A DNA stretch of 5,381 nt, from positions 1-5,381 of the forward strand of contig CANFOR010000197.1 of NCBI GenBank assembly GCA_947448675.1, given 5' to 3'. The notes beneath the pieces were generated by a model that was not told where the DNA came from, searched no databases, and saw nothing but the letters and a program-made list of their open reading frames with translations. Made by a program: the position numbers and the translations under genes. This DNA is from Betaproteobacteria bacterium (lineage in GTDB: Bacteria > Pseudomonadota > Gammaproteobacteria > Burkholderiales > Burkholderiaceae_C). Shown piece by piece: positions 1 through 5,239 of this stretch (position 1 is its first letter; each line of letters opens with the position of its first letter).

Positions 1-10
1 TACCCCTCTG

Positions 11-16
11 TACAAT
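11..16 (+). promoter_or_regulatory. Candidate -10 box for the small gene, implying a leaderless mRNA
   Basis: TACAAT matches the sigma-70 -10 consensus at five of six positions and is preceded by TG after one base (extended -10-like). Its end lies five bases before ATG 22, so transcription would begin at or within a few bases of the start codon. The -35 region lies outside the window and cannot be checked. Confidence 0.4.
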
Positions 17-21
17 GCCCC

Positions 22-276
22 ATGGCCGAAAAAACCCTTAGCACCGACACCTACAAGCTCTTCCCCTCGCCGCGCAATGTGCACCGCACCCTGTTTGCGC
101 ACGAGGTGTTTGTGCCCTTCCCCTACACGTTGATCGACCTGCCGGCCTTTAACTTCAAGGGCAAGTACAGCTTGTTTGCGGCGCACCGCATGGCCGACAA
201 CAAGGCGGGGCAGTTGGCCAGCTTCGAGCTGGCGCAAGACGCCACCACCTTTACCAACAAATTTGTGCCAGACTGA
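22..276 (+). CDS. Small conserved-looking protein of unknown function (84 aa)
   Basis: I do not recognise this protein. It is 84 residues, soluble-looking, rich in Phe (10 residues) and Tyr, with no signal peptide, membrane helix or obvious metal motif. Codon third positions are mostly G or C, as in the neighbouring real genes, which supports coding. The frame is open back to the window edge, so an upstream start cannot be strictly excluded. I chose ATG 22 because the seven codons before it (Y-P-S-V-Q-C-P) look unlike the rest of the gene and because TACAAT lies at 11-16, placing a transcription start at or next to the ATG. No Shine-Dalgarno sequence is visible. It ends with TGA at 274-276, converging with the hydrolase gene. 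Function is unknown; it could also be the C-terminal part of a longer protein. Confidence 0.6.
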   Translation: MAEKTLSTDTYKLFPSPRNVHRTLFAHEVFVPFPYTLIDLPAFNFKGKYSLFAAHRMADNKAGQLASFELAQDATTFTNKFVPD

Positions 277-281
277 GCCCA

Positions 282-305
282 TTGCGAACGCGATAGCGTG
301 CGCAA
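282..305. terminator. Hairpin between convergent genes, possible bidirectional terminator
   Basis: TTGCG at 282-286 pairs with CGCAA at 301-305. After one A/G mismatch, ACGC (288-291) pairs with GCGT (296-299) around a GATA loop. The hairpin fills the 39-bp gap between two convergent stop codons, the usual place for a shared terminator. There is no proper U-tract on either side, only a short AAT, so termination activity is inferred from position and structure. Confidence 0.4.
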
Positions 306-315
306 ATCGCGGCGC

Positions 316-1230
316 TTAAAACGCCAGCGTCTGCCCCTCGGTCATGGGCACCACGGGCACGGCTGCGCCCTTCATGGCGGCTTGAAACTCGGCCAGGGTG
401 CCTTTGGCCAGCGGGTTGGAGTTGTAATGGATGGGCACGACGCCCTTGGTGGCGATCCAGTTGCGCATGGCAAAGGCCGCGTCTTCAGGGCCCATGGTGA
501 AGTTGCCGCCAATCGGCGCCAGCACCAGGTCGGGCTTGTAGTAGTCGGCGATGAACTTCATGTCGCCAAACAGGCCGGTGTCGCCCATATGCCAAATTTT
601 GAAGCCGTTCTCTAGCTCGATGATGTAGCCCACCGCCTCGCCTGCCGGGTGCGACTCGTTCTTGCCGGTGGCCGGGTTGTTCCACACCAACAGCGATGAA
701 TGCTCCGCCGCTACCGCTGTGACCTTGATGCCCGGCGCGGGTGTGACGCTGCCGCTTTTGTTAAAGCGGTGGGTCAGCTCGGCGGGCAAGATGCCCAGGG
801 TTACCAGGGGCGTGACCATGTCGGCCGGGCCGTAGAGCTTGGTGTTGTTGAGCTTGGCCAGGGCGGGCGCGTCGCCCATGTGGTCTACGTGGGCATGGGT
901 TACCAAGAGCACGTCGATCTTGCCCAAGGCCGAGAGGTCGGTTTTGTACATGGCCGGGGCTTTGGGGCCGCCGGTGATCCAAGGGTCCACCACGATGATT
1001 TTGCCGCCCGGGGTTTTGATGCGAAAGGCTGCTTGGCCTAGCCAGGTGAGCTCGGTTTTGCCCAGGGGCGCGGTGGCGGCTGCGGGCGTTGTTGCGGCTG
1101 CTGTGCTTTGTGCCAAGGTCGGGGCGGGCAGGGCGGCCACTGCGCACAAGGCCATGGCGCTGAAGGCTGCGCTGAAAACGCGGTTGGCTGGCGAGAGGCG
1201 GGGGGTAGAGCGAAAGGTAGAGGCTTGCAT
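316..1230 (-). CDS. Exported UPF0173/UlaG-like metal-dependent hydrolase (metallo-beta-lactamase fold, 304 aa)
   Basis: This is a metallo-beta-lactamase-fold hydrolase of the UPF0173/UlaG-like group. The metal motif THAHVDHMGD at residues 111-120 supplies H112, H114, D116 and H117. Further likely ligands are H177 (AEHSS), D217 (HMGDTG) and H268 (PIHYN), so the binuclear site looks complete. The domain opens with LTWLGQAAFRI (61-71), typical of the group. Family members are usually cytoplasmic and about 225-230 residues. This one carries an extra N-terminus with a Sec-type signal: Arg-containing start, hydrophobic 19-33, cleavage probably after PTLA (residue 40), then an Ala/Thr/Pro linker to about residue 57. 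It should therefore act in the periplasm. The ATG at 1230 was chosen because it gives an intact signal peptide; the frame continues upstream to 1737 but would overlap the divergent gene. No Shine-Dalgarno sequence is visible. The substrate cannot be read from the sequence. Confidence 0.9.
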   Translation of the reverse strand: MQASTFRSTPRLSPANRVFSAAFSAMALCAVAALPAPTLAQSTAAATTPAAATAPLGKTELTWLGQAAFRIKTPGGKIIVVDPWITGGPKAPAMYKTDLSALGKIDVLLVTHAHVDHMGDAPALAKLNNTKLYGPADMVTPLVTLGILPAELTHRFNKSGSVTPAPGIKVTAVAAEHSSLLVWNNPATGKNESHPAGEAVGYIIELENGFKIWHMGDTGLFGDMKFIADYYKPDLVLAPIGGNFTMGPEDAAFAMRNWIATKGVVPIHYNSNPLAKGTLAEFQAAMKGAAVPVVPMTEGQTLAF

Positions 1231-1396
1231 GGTGTTGTGCTCGTGGTGCGGGAGGTTGCTAGAAAAATAAGAGCACCCATGGTATGCCGCCTGCGCGGCC
1301 TTGGGCATTGGGGTTTGCCGCAGCATCGGCGGGCCGCGCTTGGGCCAACAATCTGCGCTTATTGACCCCACTCTGTGCCACTGCGCACCGCCTGCC

Positions 1397-2404
1397 ATGC
1401 CCCAACTTGTCCGCACTTCCGTTTCGTCTGTGCTACTGCCTAGCTTGCTAAGTGCTATATTTTTGCTAGCTGCTATCGCAGTACCCATGAGCTCTGCAGC
1501 CCAATCAGCCCCCTGGCCGGGCAAGCCGGTGAAGATCGTGGTGACCTTTCCGCCCGGTGGTGCGCCCGACACCCTGGCCCGTGTCTTGGCCGACAAATGG
1601 GGGCAGAGCCTGGGCCAAAGTTTTACGGTAGACAACAAGGCCGGGGCGGGCGGCAACATTGGCGCCGACTTTGTGGCCAAAAGCACACCCGATGGCGCCA
1701 CCCTGGTGGTGGGCACGGTGGGCACCCACGCCATCAACCCGGCGCTCTATGGCAACATGCCTTACAACAACCTGAAAGACTTCACGCCCATCGCCTTCTT
1801 GGCCTCCACACCCAACCTGCTGGTGCTCAACAACAATGTGCCTGCCAAGAATGTGGCCGAGCTGATCGTGCTGGCGCGCAAAGAGCCACTGAACTTTGGC
1901 TCATCGGGCAGCGGCACCTCCATCCACCTGTCGGGCGAGCTGTTCAACACCTTGGCGGGCGTGAAGATGCAGCACATCCCGTACAAGGGTCGGGCCCAGG
2001 CCGTGCCCGACTTGTTGGGGGGCCGCATCCAAATGATTTTTGACAACATGCCCTCGGCCCTGCCCTTGGTCAAGGCGGGCGAGGTGCGCGCCCTGGGTGT
2101 GACCAGCGCGGTACGTTCGCCCGCTGCGCCGAACATTCCGACCATTGCCGAGCAGGGCTTGCCCGGCTTTGAGGCCACCTCGTGGTTTGCACTGTTTGCG
2201 CCCGCCGGTTTGCCGCGCGATGTGCAGCTGCGCATCAATGCCGAAACCCTGCGCGTGCTGACCCTTCCCGACGTGCAGGCCAAATTGGCGGCGCTGGGCC
2301 TAGAGGTGGCGCCCGGCACGCCCGAGGCCCTGGCCAGCCTGGTGCAAAGCGAAACCACCAAGTGGGCCAAGGTGGTGAAAGACTCGGGCGCTAAGCTGGA
2401 CTGA
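1397..2404 (+). CDS. Bug/TctC-family tripartite tricarboxylate transporter substrate-binding protein (335 aa)
   Basis: This is a periplasmic solute-binding protein of the Bug/TctC family, which captures small carboxylates or related ligands and can pass them to TctAB permeases. Family signatures appear in order: WPGKPVKIVVTFPPGGAPDT (40-59) for the first strand and ligand loop with Asp58; VDNKAGAGGNIGADFVAKS (78-96); the Gly/Ser-rich loop near 168-176; HIPYKG (193-198); and DNMPSALPLVKAGEVRALGV (216-235). The length is normal for the family. A signal peptide spans about 1-35, with cleavage likely after MSSAA. ATG 1397 was chosen because it gives a compact signal; an ATG at 1301 in the same frame would add 32 unlikely residues. 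No Shine-Dalgarno sequence is apparent. No TctA or TctB lies nearby, so this is one of the orphan Bug proteins common in Burkholderiales, ligand unknown. It diverges from the hydrolase gene across 166 bp. Confidence 0.93.
   Translation: MPQLVRTSVSSVLLPSLLSAIFLLAAIAVPMSSAAQSAPWPGKPVKIVVTFPPGGAPDTLARVLADKWGQSLGQSFTVDNKAGAGGNIGADFVAKSTPDGATLVVGTVGTHAINPALYGNMPYNNLKDFTPIAFLASTPNLLVLNNNVPAKNVAELIVLARKEPLNFGSSGSGTSIHLSGELFNTLAGVKMQHIPYKGRAQAVPDLLGGRIQMIFDNMPSALPLVKAGEVRALGVTSAVRSPAAPNIPTIAEQGLPGFEATSWFALFAPAGLPRDVQLRINAETLRVLTLPDVQAKLAALGLEVAPGTPEALASLVQSETTKWAKVVKDSGAKLD
1445..1483. repeat. AT-rich GCTAT...TAGC-type repeat lying inside the signal-peptide coding sequence
   Basis: This segment is about 38% GC by hand count (15 of 39) inside a gene that is otherwise far richer. 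It contains GCTATATTTTTGCTAGC at 1454-1470 (arms GCTA at 1454-1457 and TAGC at 1467-1470) followed by GCTATCGC. It uses codons rare elsewhere here (CTA, ATA, AGT, GTA). The pattern resembles short palindromic repeats that I recall being widespread between genes in Comamonadaceae. In frame it encodes residues 17-29, the hydrophobic core of the signal peptide. Its identity as a dispersed repeat is from memory, not from comparison. Confidence 0.4.
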
Positions 2405-2448
2405 GGCCTTTGCCAAGGTTGCGCGCAATTTGTGCCAGACTCGCAGCT

Positions 2449-2943
2449 ATGACCTTTGCGCTAGCCCTTCCCCTCGACGTTGACAGCATCACCAACGGCA
2501 TTCGACTGGCCGTAGCCCCGGTGTTTTTACTCACAGCCGTGTCGGGCATGATCGGTGCGGTCGCCGGGCGCTTGGCACGCATCATCGACCGGGCCCGCGT
2601 GCTGGAAGAGCGGGCCCATTCCAACAGCGAGCCGCCAGCTATGGCCCGCGTAATTGCCGAGTTGCGCATGCTGCGCCAGCGCGGCCACCTGGCCAACGCC
2701 TGCATAGCCCTTTTAACGCTCTGCGGCCTCTTGATAGGGGTGACGATCATCTTGCTGTTTTTAAGCGAGACCACGGCCTTCCAGGGCCCGCGCTGGGCCG
2801 TTGGCAGCTTCTTACTCGGGGTAGGCAGCTTTTTGCTGGCCCTGATGTGCTTTTTGGCCGAGACCTACATTGCCACCCGTTTACTGAATTTTGACTTGCT
2901 CAAAACCAAGGCGACTTCCAAAGCCGTGTCAACTGAGGCTTAA
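2449..2943 (+). CDS. DUF2721-type integral membrane protein (164 aa)
   Basis: This small inner-membrane protein has the look of DUF2721, a family without an established function. The diagnostic N-terminal stretch is visible: a first hydrophobic segment with PVFLLTAVSGMIG (24-36) followed directly by AGRLARIIDRARVLEE (39-54). Two more helices follow at about 81-106 and 117-138, then a short Lys/Thr-rich tail. The loop between helices 1 and 2 (about 41-80) is strongly charged and likely cytoplasmic. ATG 2449 was chosen; a TTG at 2410 in frame would add 13 Arg-rich residues and has no better support. The start lies 44 bp after the binding-protein stop with no Shine-Dalgarno sequence or clear promoter, so read-through from that gene is plausible. 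Whether the two genes work together is unknown. Confidence 0.85.
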   Translation: MTFALALPLDVDSITNGIRLAVAPVFLLTAVSGMIGAVAGRLARIIDRARVLEERAHSNSEPPAMARVIAELRMLRQRGHLANACIALLTLCGLLIGVTIILLFLSETTAFQGPRWAVGSFLLGVGSFLLALMCFLAETYIATRLLNFDLLKTKATSKAVSTEA

Positions 2944-2960
2944 CCAAGCCCTTCGGTTGG
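2944..2960 (+). terminator. Weak hairpin just after the DUF2721 stop codon
   Basis: CCAA-G-CC at 2944-2950 can pair with GGTTGG at 2955-2960 around a CTTC loop, with one bulged G. It begins directly after the TAA. No T-run follows, so it is at best a weak or factor-assisted terminator. Confidence 0.25.
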
Positions 2961-3015
2961 CGCAATTACTGGTTTGCAAGAGGCACAGCTTCCCTGAGAA
3001 GCCAACACCCGGTTT

Positions 3016-3110
3016 GCTTTTGTTGATGCTTACAGCGCAAAAGCCATATGCAAATTAAGCATTTTTAAGTATTTTTTAAGGACGTGCACGCCAAGCCAGT
3101 ACTAAATTCG
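3016..3110 (+). promoter_or_regulatory. AT-rich regulatory region upstream of the lipoprotein gene, with nested inverted repeats
   Basis: The 216-bp gap before the lipoprotein gene contains several small symmetrical elements. GCTTTTG (3016-3022) is repeated inverted as CAAAAGC (3038-3044). ATGCTTA (3026-3032) is repeated inverted as TAAGCAT (3056-3062). There is a near-direct repeat ATTTTTAAG / ATTTTTTAAG (3061-3069, 3071-3080). A weak promoter can be drawn with TTAAGG at 3076-3081 and TACTAA at 3100-3105, spacing 18, each matching only three consensus positions. The palindrome CGTGCACG (3083-3090) would then sit in the spacer, a position suited to a repressor. Regulator and promoter are inferences. 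Confidence 0.3.
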
Positions 3111-3148
3111 CATTCTTGTTGCCGGTGAAGCAAATCCTCATTTCTTCA

Positions 3149-3153
3149 AAGGA
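3149..3153 (+). promoter_or_regulatory. Shine-Dalgarno sequence of the lipoprotein gene
   Basis: AAGGA lies six bases before ATG 3160. It is the only clear ribosome-binding site in the window and fixes the lipoprotein start. Confidence 0.8.
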
Positions 3154-3159
3154 AAAATC

Positions 3160-5112
3160 ATGAATCGCAAGTATTGGTTGACGTTTGGCGCTTGTGTTCT
3201 CAGTGCATGGGTGCTAGCTGCCTGCGGTGGGGGTGGCAATTCTTCCCTTGTGACCGCAGCGCCTCCAGCGGTGAACAAGCATTTGCTTTTGTCCAAAGCA
3301 GCCGACATCGTTGCAGGGACGACTTGTCCGAATGGGGGCGCGCGCATTGATTCGGGGATTGACGCGAATGGCAATGGGGTTCTGGACCCAAGTGAGATCA
3401 CGGCGACGCAGTATGTGTGCAATGGAAGCAATGGCGCGAATGGCAGCAATGGTGTTACCGGCGCTATGGGCGCGACGGGCGCGAATGGCACAAACGGCGC
3501 GAACGGTACGAATGGTACGAATGGCCTCAACGCGCTGGTGAGCGCAAGCCCAGAACCTGCAGGTGCTAACTGTGCCAATGGGGGCTACAAAGTTCAGGTA
3601 GGCGCGGATGCAAACGGCAATAGCGTCCTTGATGCGAGCGAAGTCAGCAGTACCCAGTATGTTTGCAACGGCGCGACGGGAGCCAATGGCGCGAGTGGCG
3701 CGAACGGCGCCGATGGCTACAACAGCCTGATGGCAATAGTCGCGGAGCCCAAGGGTAGCAACTGCGCCTACGGTGGCAGCAAGATCACGAATGGCCTGGA
3801 CACCAATCGCAACAGTGCGCTGGACTCCAGTGAAGTCACCACGACAACTTACCTTTGCAATGGCCCACCTGCAGGGCTGGCTTGGCTAGATGTGACGGGC
3901 GCAAGTATTCAAGCCTTGTCCAACACAGGCTACATGCCGCATAACGATTACAACCAAGTCAGTATTACCTTGCCTAGCAACCCGGTGTTGGGTGATGTGG
4001 TTGCTATCAATGGCTTGGGCAGAGCGGGCTGGCGGATTGCGCAAAATGCCGGACAAAGCATATATACCGGGCATCTACCGGGTGGGGTGTTTAGCAACGT
4101 CTGGACGCCGCGCACCAATGGTTTAGCGAATGCCATGCCGTGGTCGTCTGTCGCTTCATCTTACGATGGCAGCAAGTTAGTGGCAGCGGCCAATGGCAAC
4201 ACGATTTACTACTCCGCTGATGGCGGCTATAGCTGGTCAGCTTCAAATGCGCCTGCAGTCAATATGCAGTGGACTAGCTTGGCGTCGTCAGTAGATGGCA
4301 TCAAGTTAGTGGCAACTGCATATGGTGGACGAATCTATAGATCAGTTGACTCTGGTGTTAGCTGGAATGCCGCGCTAGGTGCACCTATTGACTCTTGGTA
4401 CGCAATTGCCTCGTCAGCCGATGGCAATAAATTGGTGGCAGTCACTTACTCGGGTTCTATCTATACCTCTATCGATGCTGGAGCAACATGGATACAGCAT
4501 AACTTAGCCAATAGTGGTCAATTTCAAAGAGTCGCCTCTTCGTCTGACGGCAATACGATCTATGTACAGGAATACTTAGGGCCAACCCATAAGTCCACAG
4601 ATGGTGGTTTAAATTGGGCTACCACAGCGCTTCCCGGCATAGTTCCAGCAGGTCTTGCCACATCAGCTGATGGCATCCGAATAGTCATGGCCGGTGGATC
4701 CGGTGGCGTATACATTTCTTACGACGGTGGTGCAACGTGGTCAGATAGAAGCTTTGGAGGCGGGTCGAATACCTCTGCTGCTTCGTCCAGCGATGGCAGC
4801 CGATTGGCAGTGACGACTAGTTCAGGTCAAATTTATGTATCCAACGACTCAGGTGTGTCATGGGCTGCGAAAGCGACCTCATTGTTCTGGACAGGGGTGG
4901 CTTCATCCGCTGATGGACTAAAGCTCGTAGCAGTTGCCAACAACCCAAATGGTACGGGCATCTACACCTCGAACATCTCACCTGTGTACAGCACAACACC
5001 CGGCACCTCAGGCGGCATCACAGGCGTGCAATTTGATGCGATTGAGTTGCAATACAACGGCAGCGGTATGTTCACGGTGCTCGACTCGGCTGGAACATTC
5101 TTGGTTCAATGA
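3160..5112 (+). CDS. Multidomain lipoprotein: EF-hand-like Cys modules, collagen-like linkers and a seven-bladed Asp-box propeller (650 aa)
   Basis: This is a lipoprotein anchored at Cys22 by lipobox LAAC, probably exposed on the outer membrane. Three modules with Cys pairs 56/87, 138/169 and 202/233, each exactly 31 residues apart, share the pattern C-x-x-GG...D-x-N-x-N...LD-x-SE...CNG (DUF7151-like). Each contains an EF-hand-like loop starting at D68, D150 or D214. Collagen-like Gly-X-Y linkers lie at 89-122 and 171-186. Residues 239-312, including GWRIAQNAG, look like part of a beta-domain. Residues 328-604 form seven repeats of about 40 residues, WxSxASSxDGxKLVA...IYxSxDGGxxW, six with an Asp-box: a seven-bladed propeller. 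Residues 606-650, with DAIELQYNGSGMF, look like the rest of the beta-domain. GC content and codon use differ from the upstream genes (TTA Leu codons recur). No hydrolase active site is visible. Adhesion or ligand binding is the likeliest role; the ligand is unknown. Confidence 0.85.
   Translation: MNRKYWLTFGACVLSAWVLAACGGGGNSSLVTAAPPAVNKHLLLSKAADIVAGTTCPNGGARIDSGIDANGNGVLDPSEITATQYVCNGSNGANGSNGVTGAMGATGANGTNGANGTNGTNGLNALVSASPEPAGANCANGGYKVQVGADANGNSVLDASEVSSTQYVCNGATGANGASGANGADGYNSLMAIVAEPKGSNCAYGGSKITNGLDTNRNSALDSSEVTTTTYLCNGPPAGLAWLDVTGASIQALSNTGYMPHNDYNQVSITLPSNPVLGDVVAINGLGRAGWRIAQNAGQSIYTGHLPGGVFSNVWTPRTNGLANAMPWSSVASSYDGSKLVAAANGNTIYYSADGGYSWSASNAPAVNMQWTSLASSVDGIKLVATAYGGRIYRSVDSGVSWNAALGAPIDSWYAIASSADGNKLVAVTYSGSIYTSIDAGATWIQHNLANSGQFQRVASSSDGNTIYVQEYLGPTHKSTDGGLNWATTALPGIVPAGLATSADGIRIVMAGGSGGVYISYDGGATWSDRSFGGGSNTSAASSSDGSRLAVTTSSGQIYVSNDSGVSWAAKATSLFWTGVASSADGLKLVAVANNPNGTGIYTSNISPVYSTTPGTSGGITGVQFDAIELQYNGSGMFTVLDSAGTFLVQ
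3424..3525 (+). repeat. First collagen-like Gly-X-Y tract, imperfect 9-bp tandem repeat
   Basis: Residues 89-122 have Gly at every third position (12 glycines), mostly as G-A-N, G-T-N or G-S-N and without a single proline. At DNA level this is an imperfect 9-bp repeat of the form GGC-GCG-AAT / GGT-ACG-AAT. Copy-number change by slippage would stay in frame and alter only linker length. Confidence 0.8.
3670..3717 (+). repeat. Second, shorter collagen-like Gly-X-Y tract
   Basis: Residues 171-186 carry Gly at six consecutive third positions, as G-A-T, G-A-N, G-A-S, G-A-N and G-A-D steps. It links the second and third Cys modules. It uses the same GGC-GCG codon pairs as the first tract, which suggests a common origin. 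Confidence 0.7.
4141..4971 (+). repeat. Seven propeller blades encoded as degenerate tandem repeats of about 117-129 bp
   Basis: Blades start at about 4141, 4270, 4396, 4522, 4648, 4771 and 4888. Asp-boxes (S-x-D-x-G-x-[ST/N]-W) occur at residues 352-359, 395-402, 437-444, 479-486, 520-527 and 561-568; the seventh blade lacks one. DNA similarity persists between the first blades: 4165-4185 and 4294-4314 agree at 20 of 21 bases, and 4420-4440 is a more diverged copy. This implies growth by duplication, most recently at the N-terminal side. Confidence 0.8.
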
Positions 5113-5185
5113 GTCGGCAGTGAAATGAAACCATAATGGATGCGCCCGGAGCGAGGTAAAGCCCTGTAAAGGCCCACCAGTTGTT

Positions 5186-5218
5186 CGTAGAACGCTATAA
5201 ATAGTATAGCGATCTACG
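5186..5218. repeat. Strong interrupted palindrome between the lipoprotein gene and the insertion sequence
   Basis: CGCTATA (5193-5199) pairs with TATAGCG (5205-5211) around AATAG. After one A/A mismatch (5192/5212) the stem continues for six more pairs, CGTAGA (5186-5191) with TCTACG (5213-5218), giving 13 base pairs. No T-run follows. It could act as a transcript end for the lipoprotein gene, 73 bp after its stop, or belong to the GCTAT...ATAGC intergenic repeats that I recall from Comamonadaceae. The sequence does not decide between these. Confidence 0.65.
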
Positions 5219-5239
5219 CACCCTGTTTAAACAAAAACC

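Noticed and set aside
839..1270. Plus-strand open frame opposite the hydrolase gene
   Set aside because: High-GC genes routinely give long antisense frames; the hydrolase frame has all family motifs.
1231..1737. Upstream in-frame extension of the hydrolase on the minus strand
   Set aside because: It would overlap the binding-protein gene by over 300 bp, its translation lacks any domain, and the internal start at 1230 gives a proper signal peptide.
260..2441. Exact 15-base repeat AATTTGTGCCAGACT at 260-274 and 2427-2441
   Set aside because: One copy is coding and the other intergenic, with no shared flanking sequence or symmetry; a chance match is acceptable at this length.
2410..2448. TTG start giving 13 extra residues on the DUF2721 protein
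   Set aside because: No Shine-Dalgarno sequence supports it, and the Arg-rich addition does not resemble the start of this family; ATG 2449 is simpler.
3138..3578. Minus-strand open frame rich in Pro, Phe, Val and Ala repeats
   Set aside because: It is the antisense reading of the collagen-like repeat; its periodicity comes from the 9-bp DNA repeat and it has no ribosome-binding site.
3424..3717. CRISPR-like or satellite array
   Set aside because: The repeats are 9-bp codon triplets in frame within a coding sequence, with no spacers.
4141..4971. Sialidase activity suggested by the Asp-boxes
   Set aside because: Asp-boxes are structural and occur in many non-enzymatic propellers; no Arg triad or FRIP-like motif is visible.
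5070..5112. PEP-CTERM or LPXTG-type sorting signal at the lipoprotein C-terminus
   Set aside because: The end has neither motif, no terminal transmembrane helix and no basic tail; anchoring is by the N-terminal lipobox.
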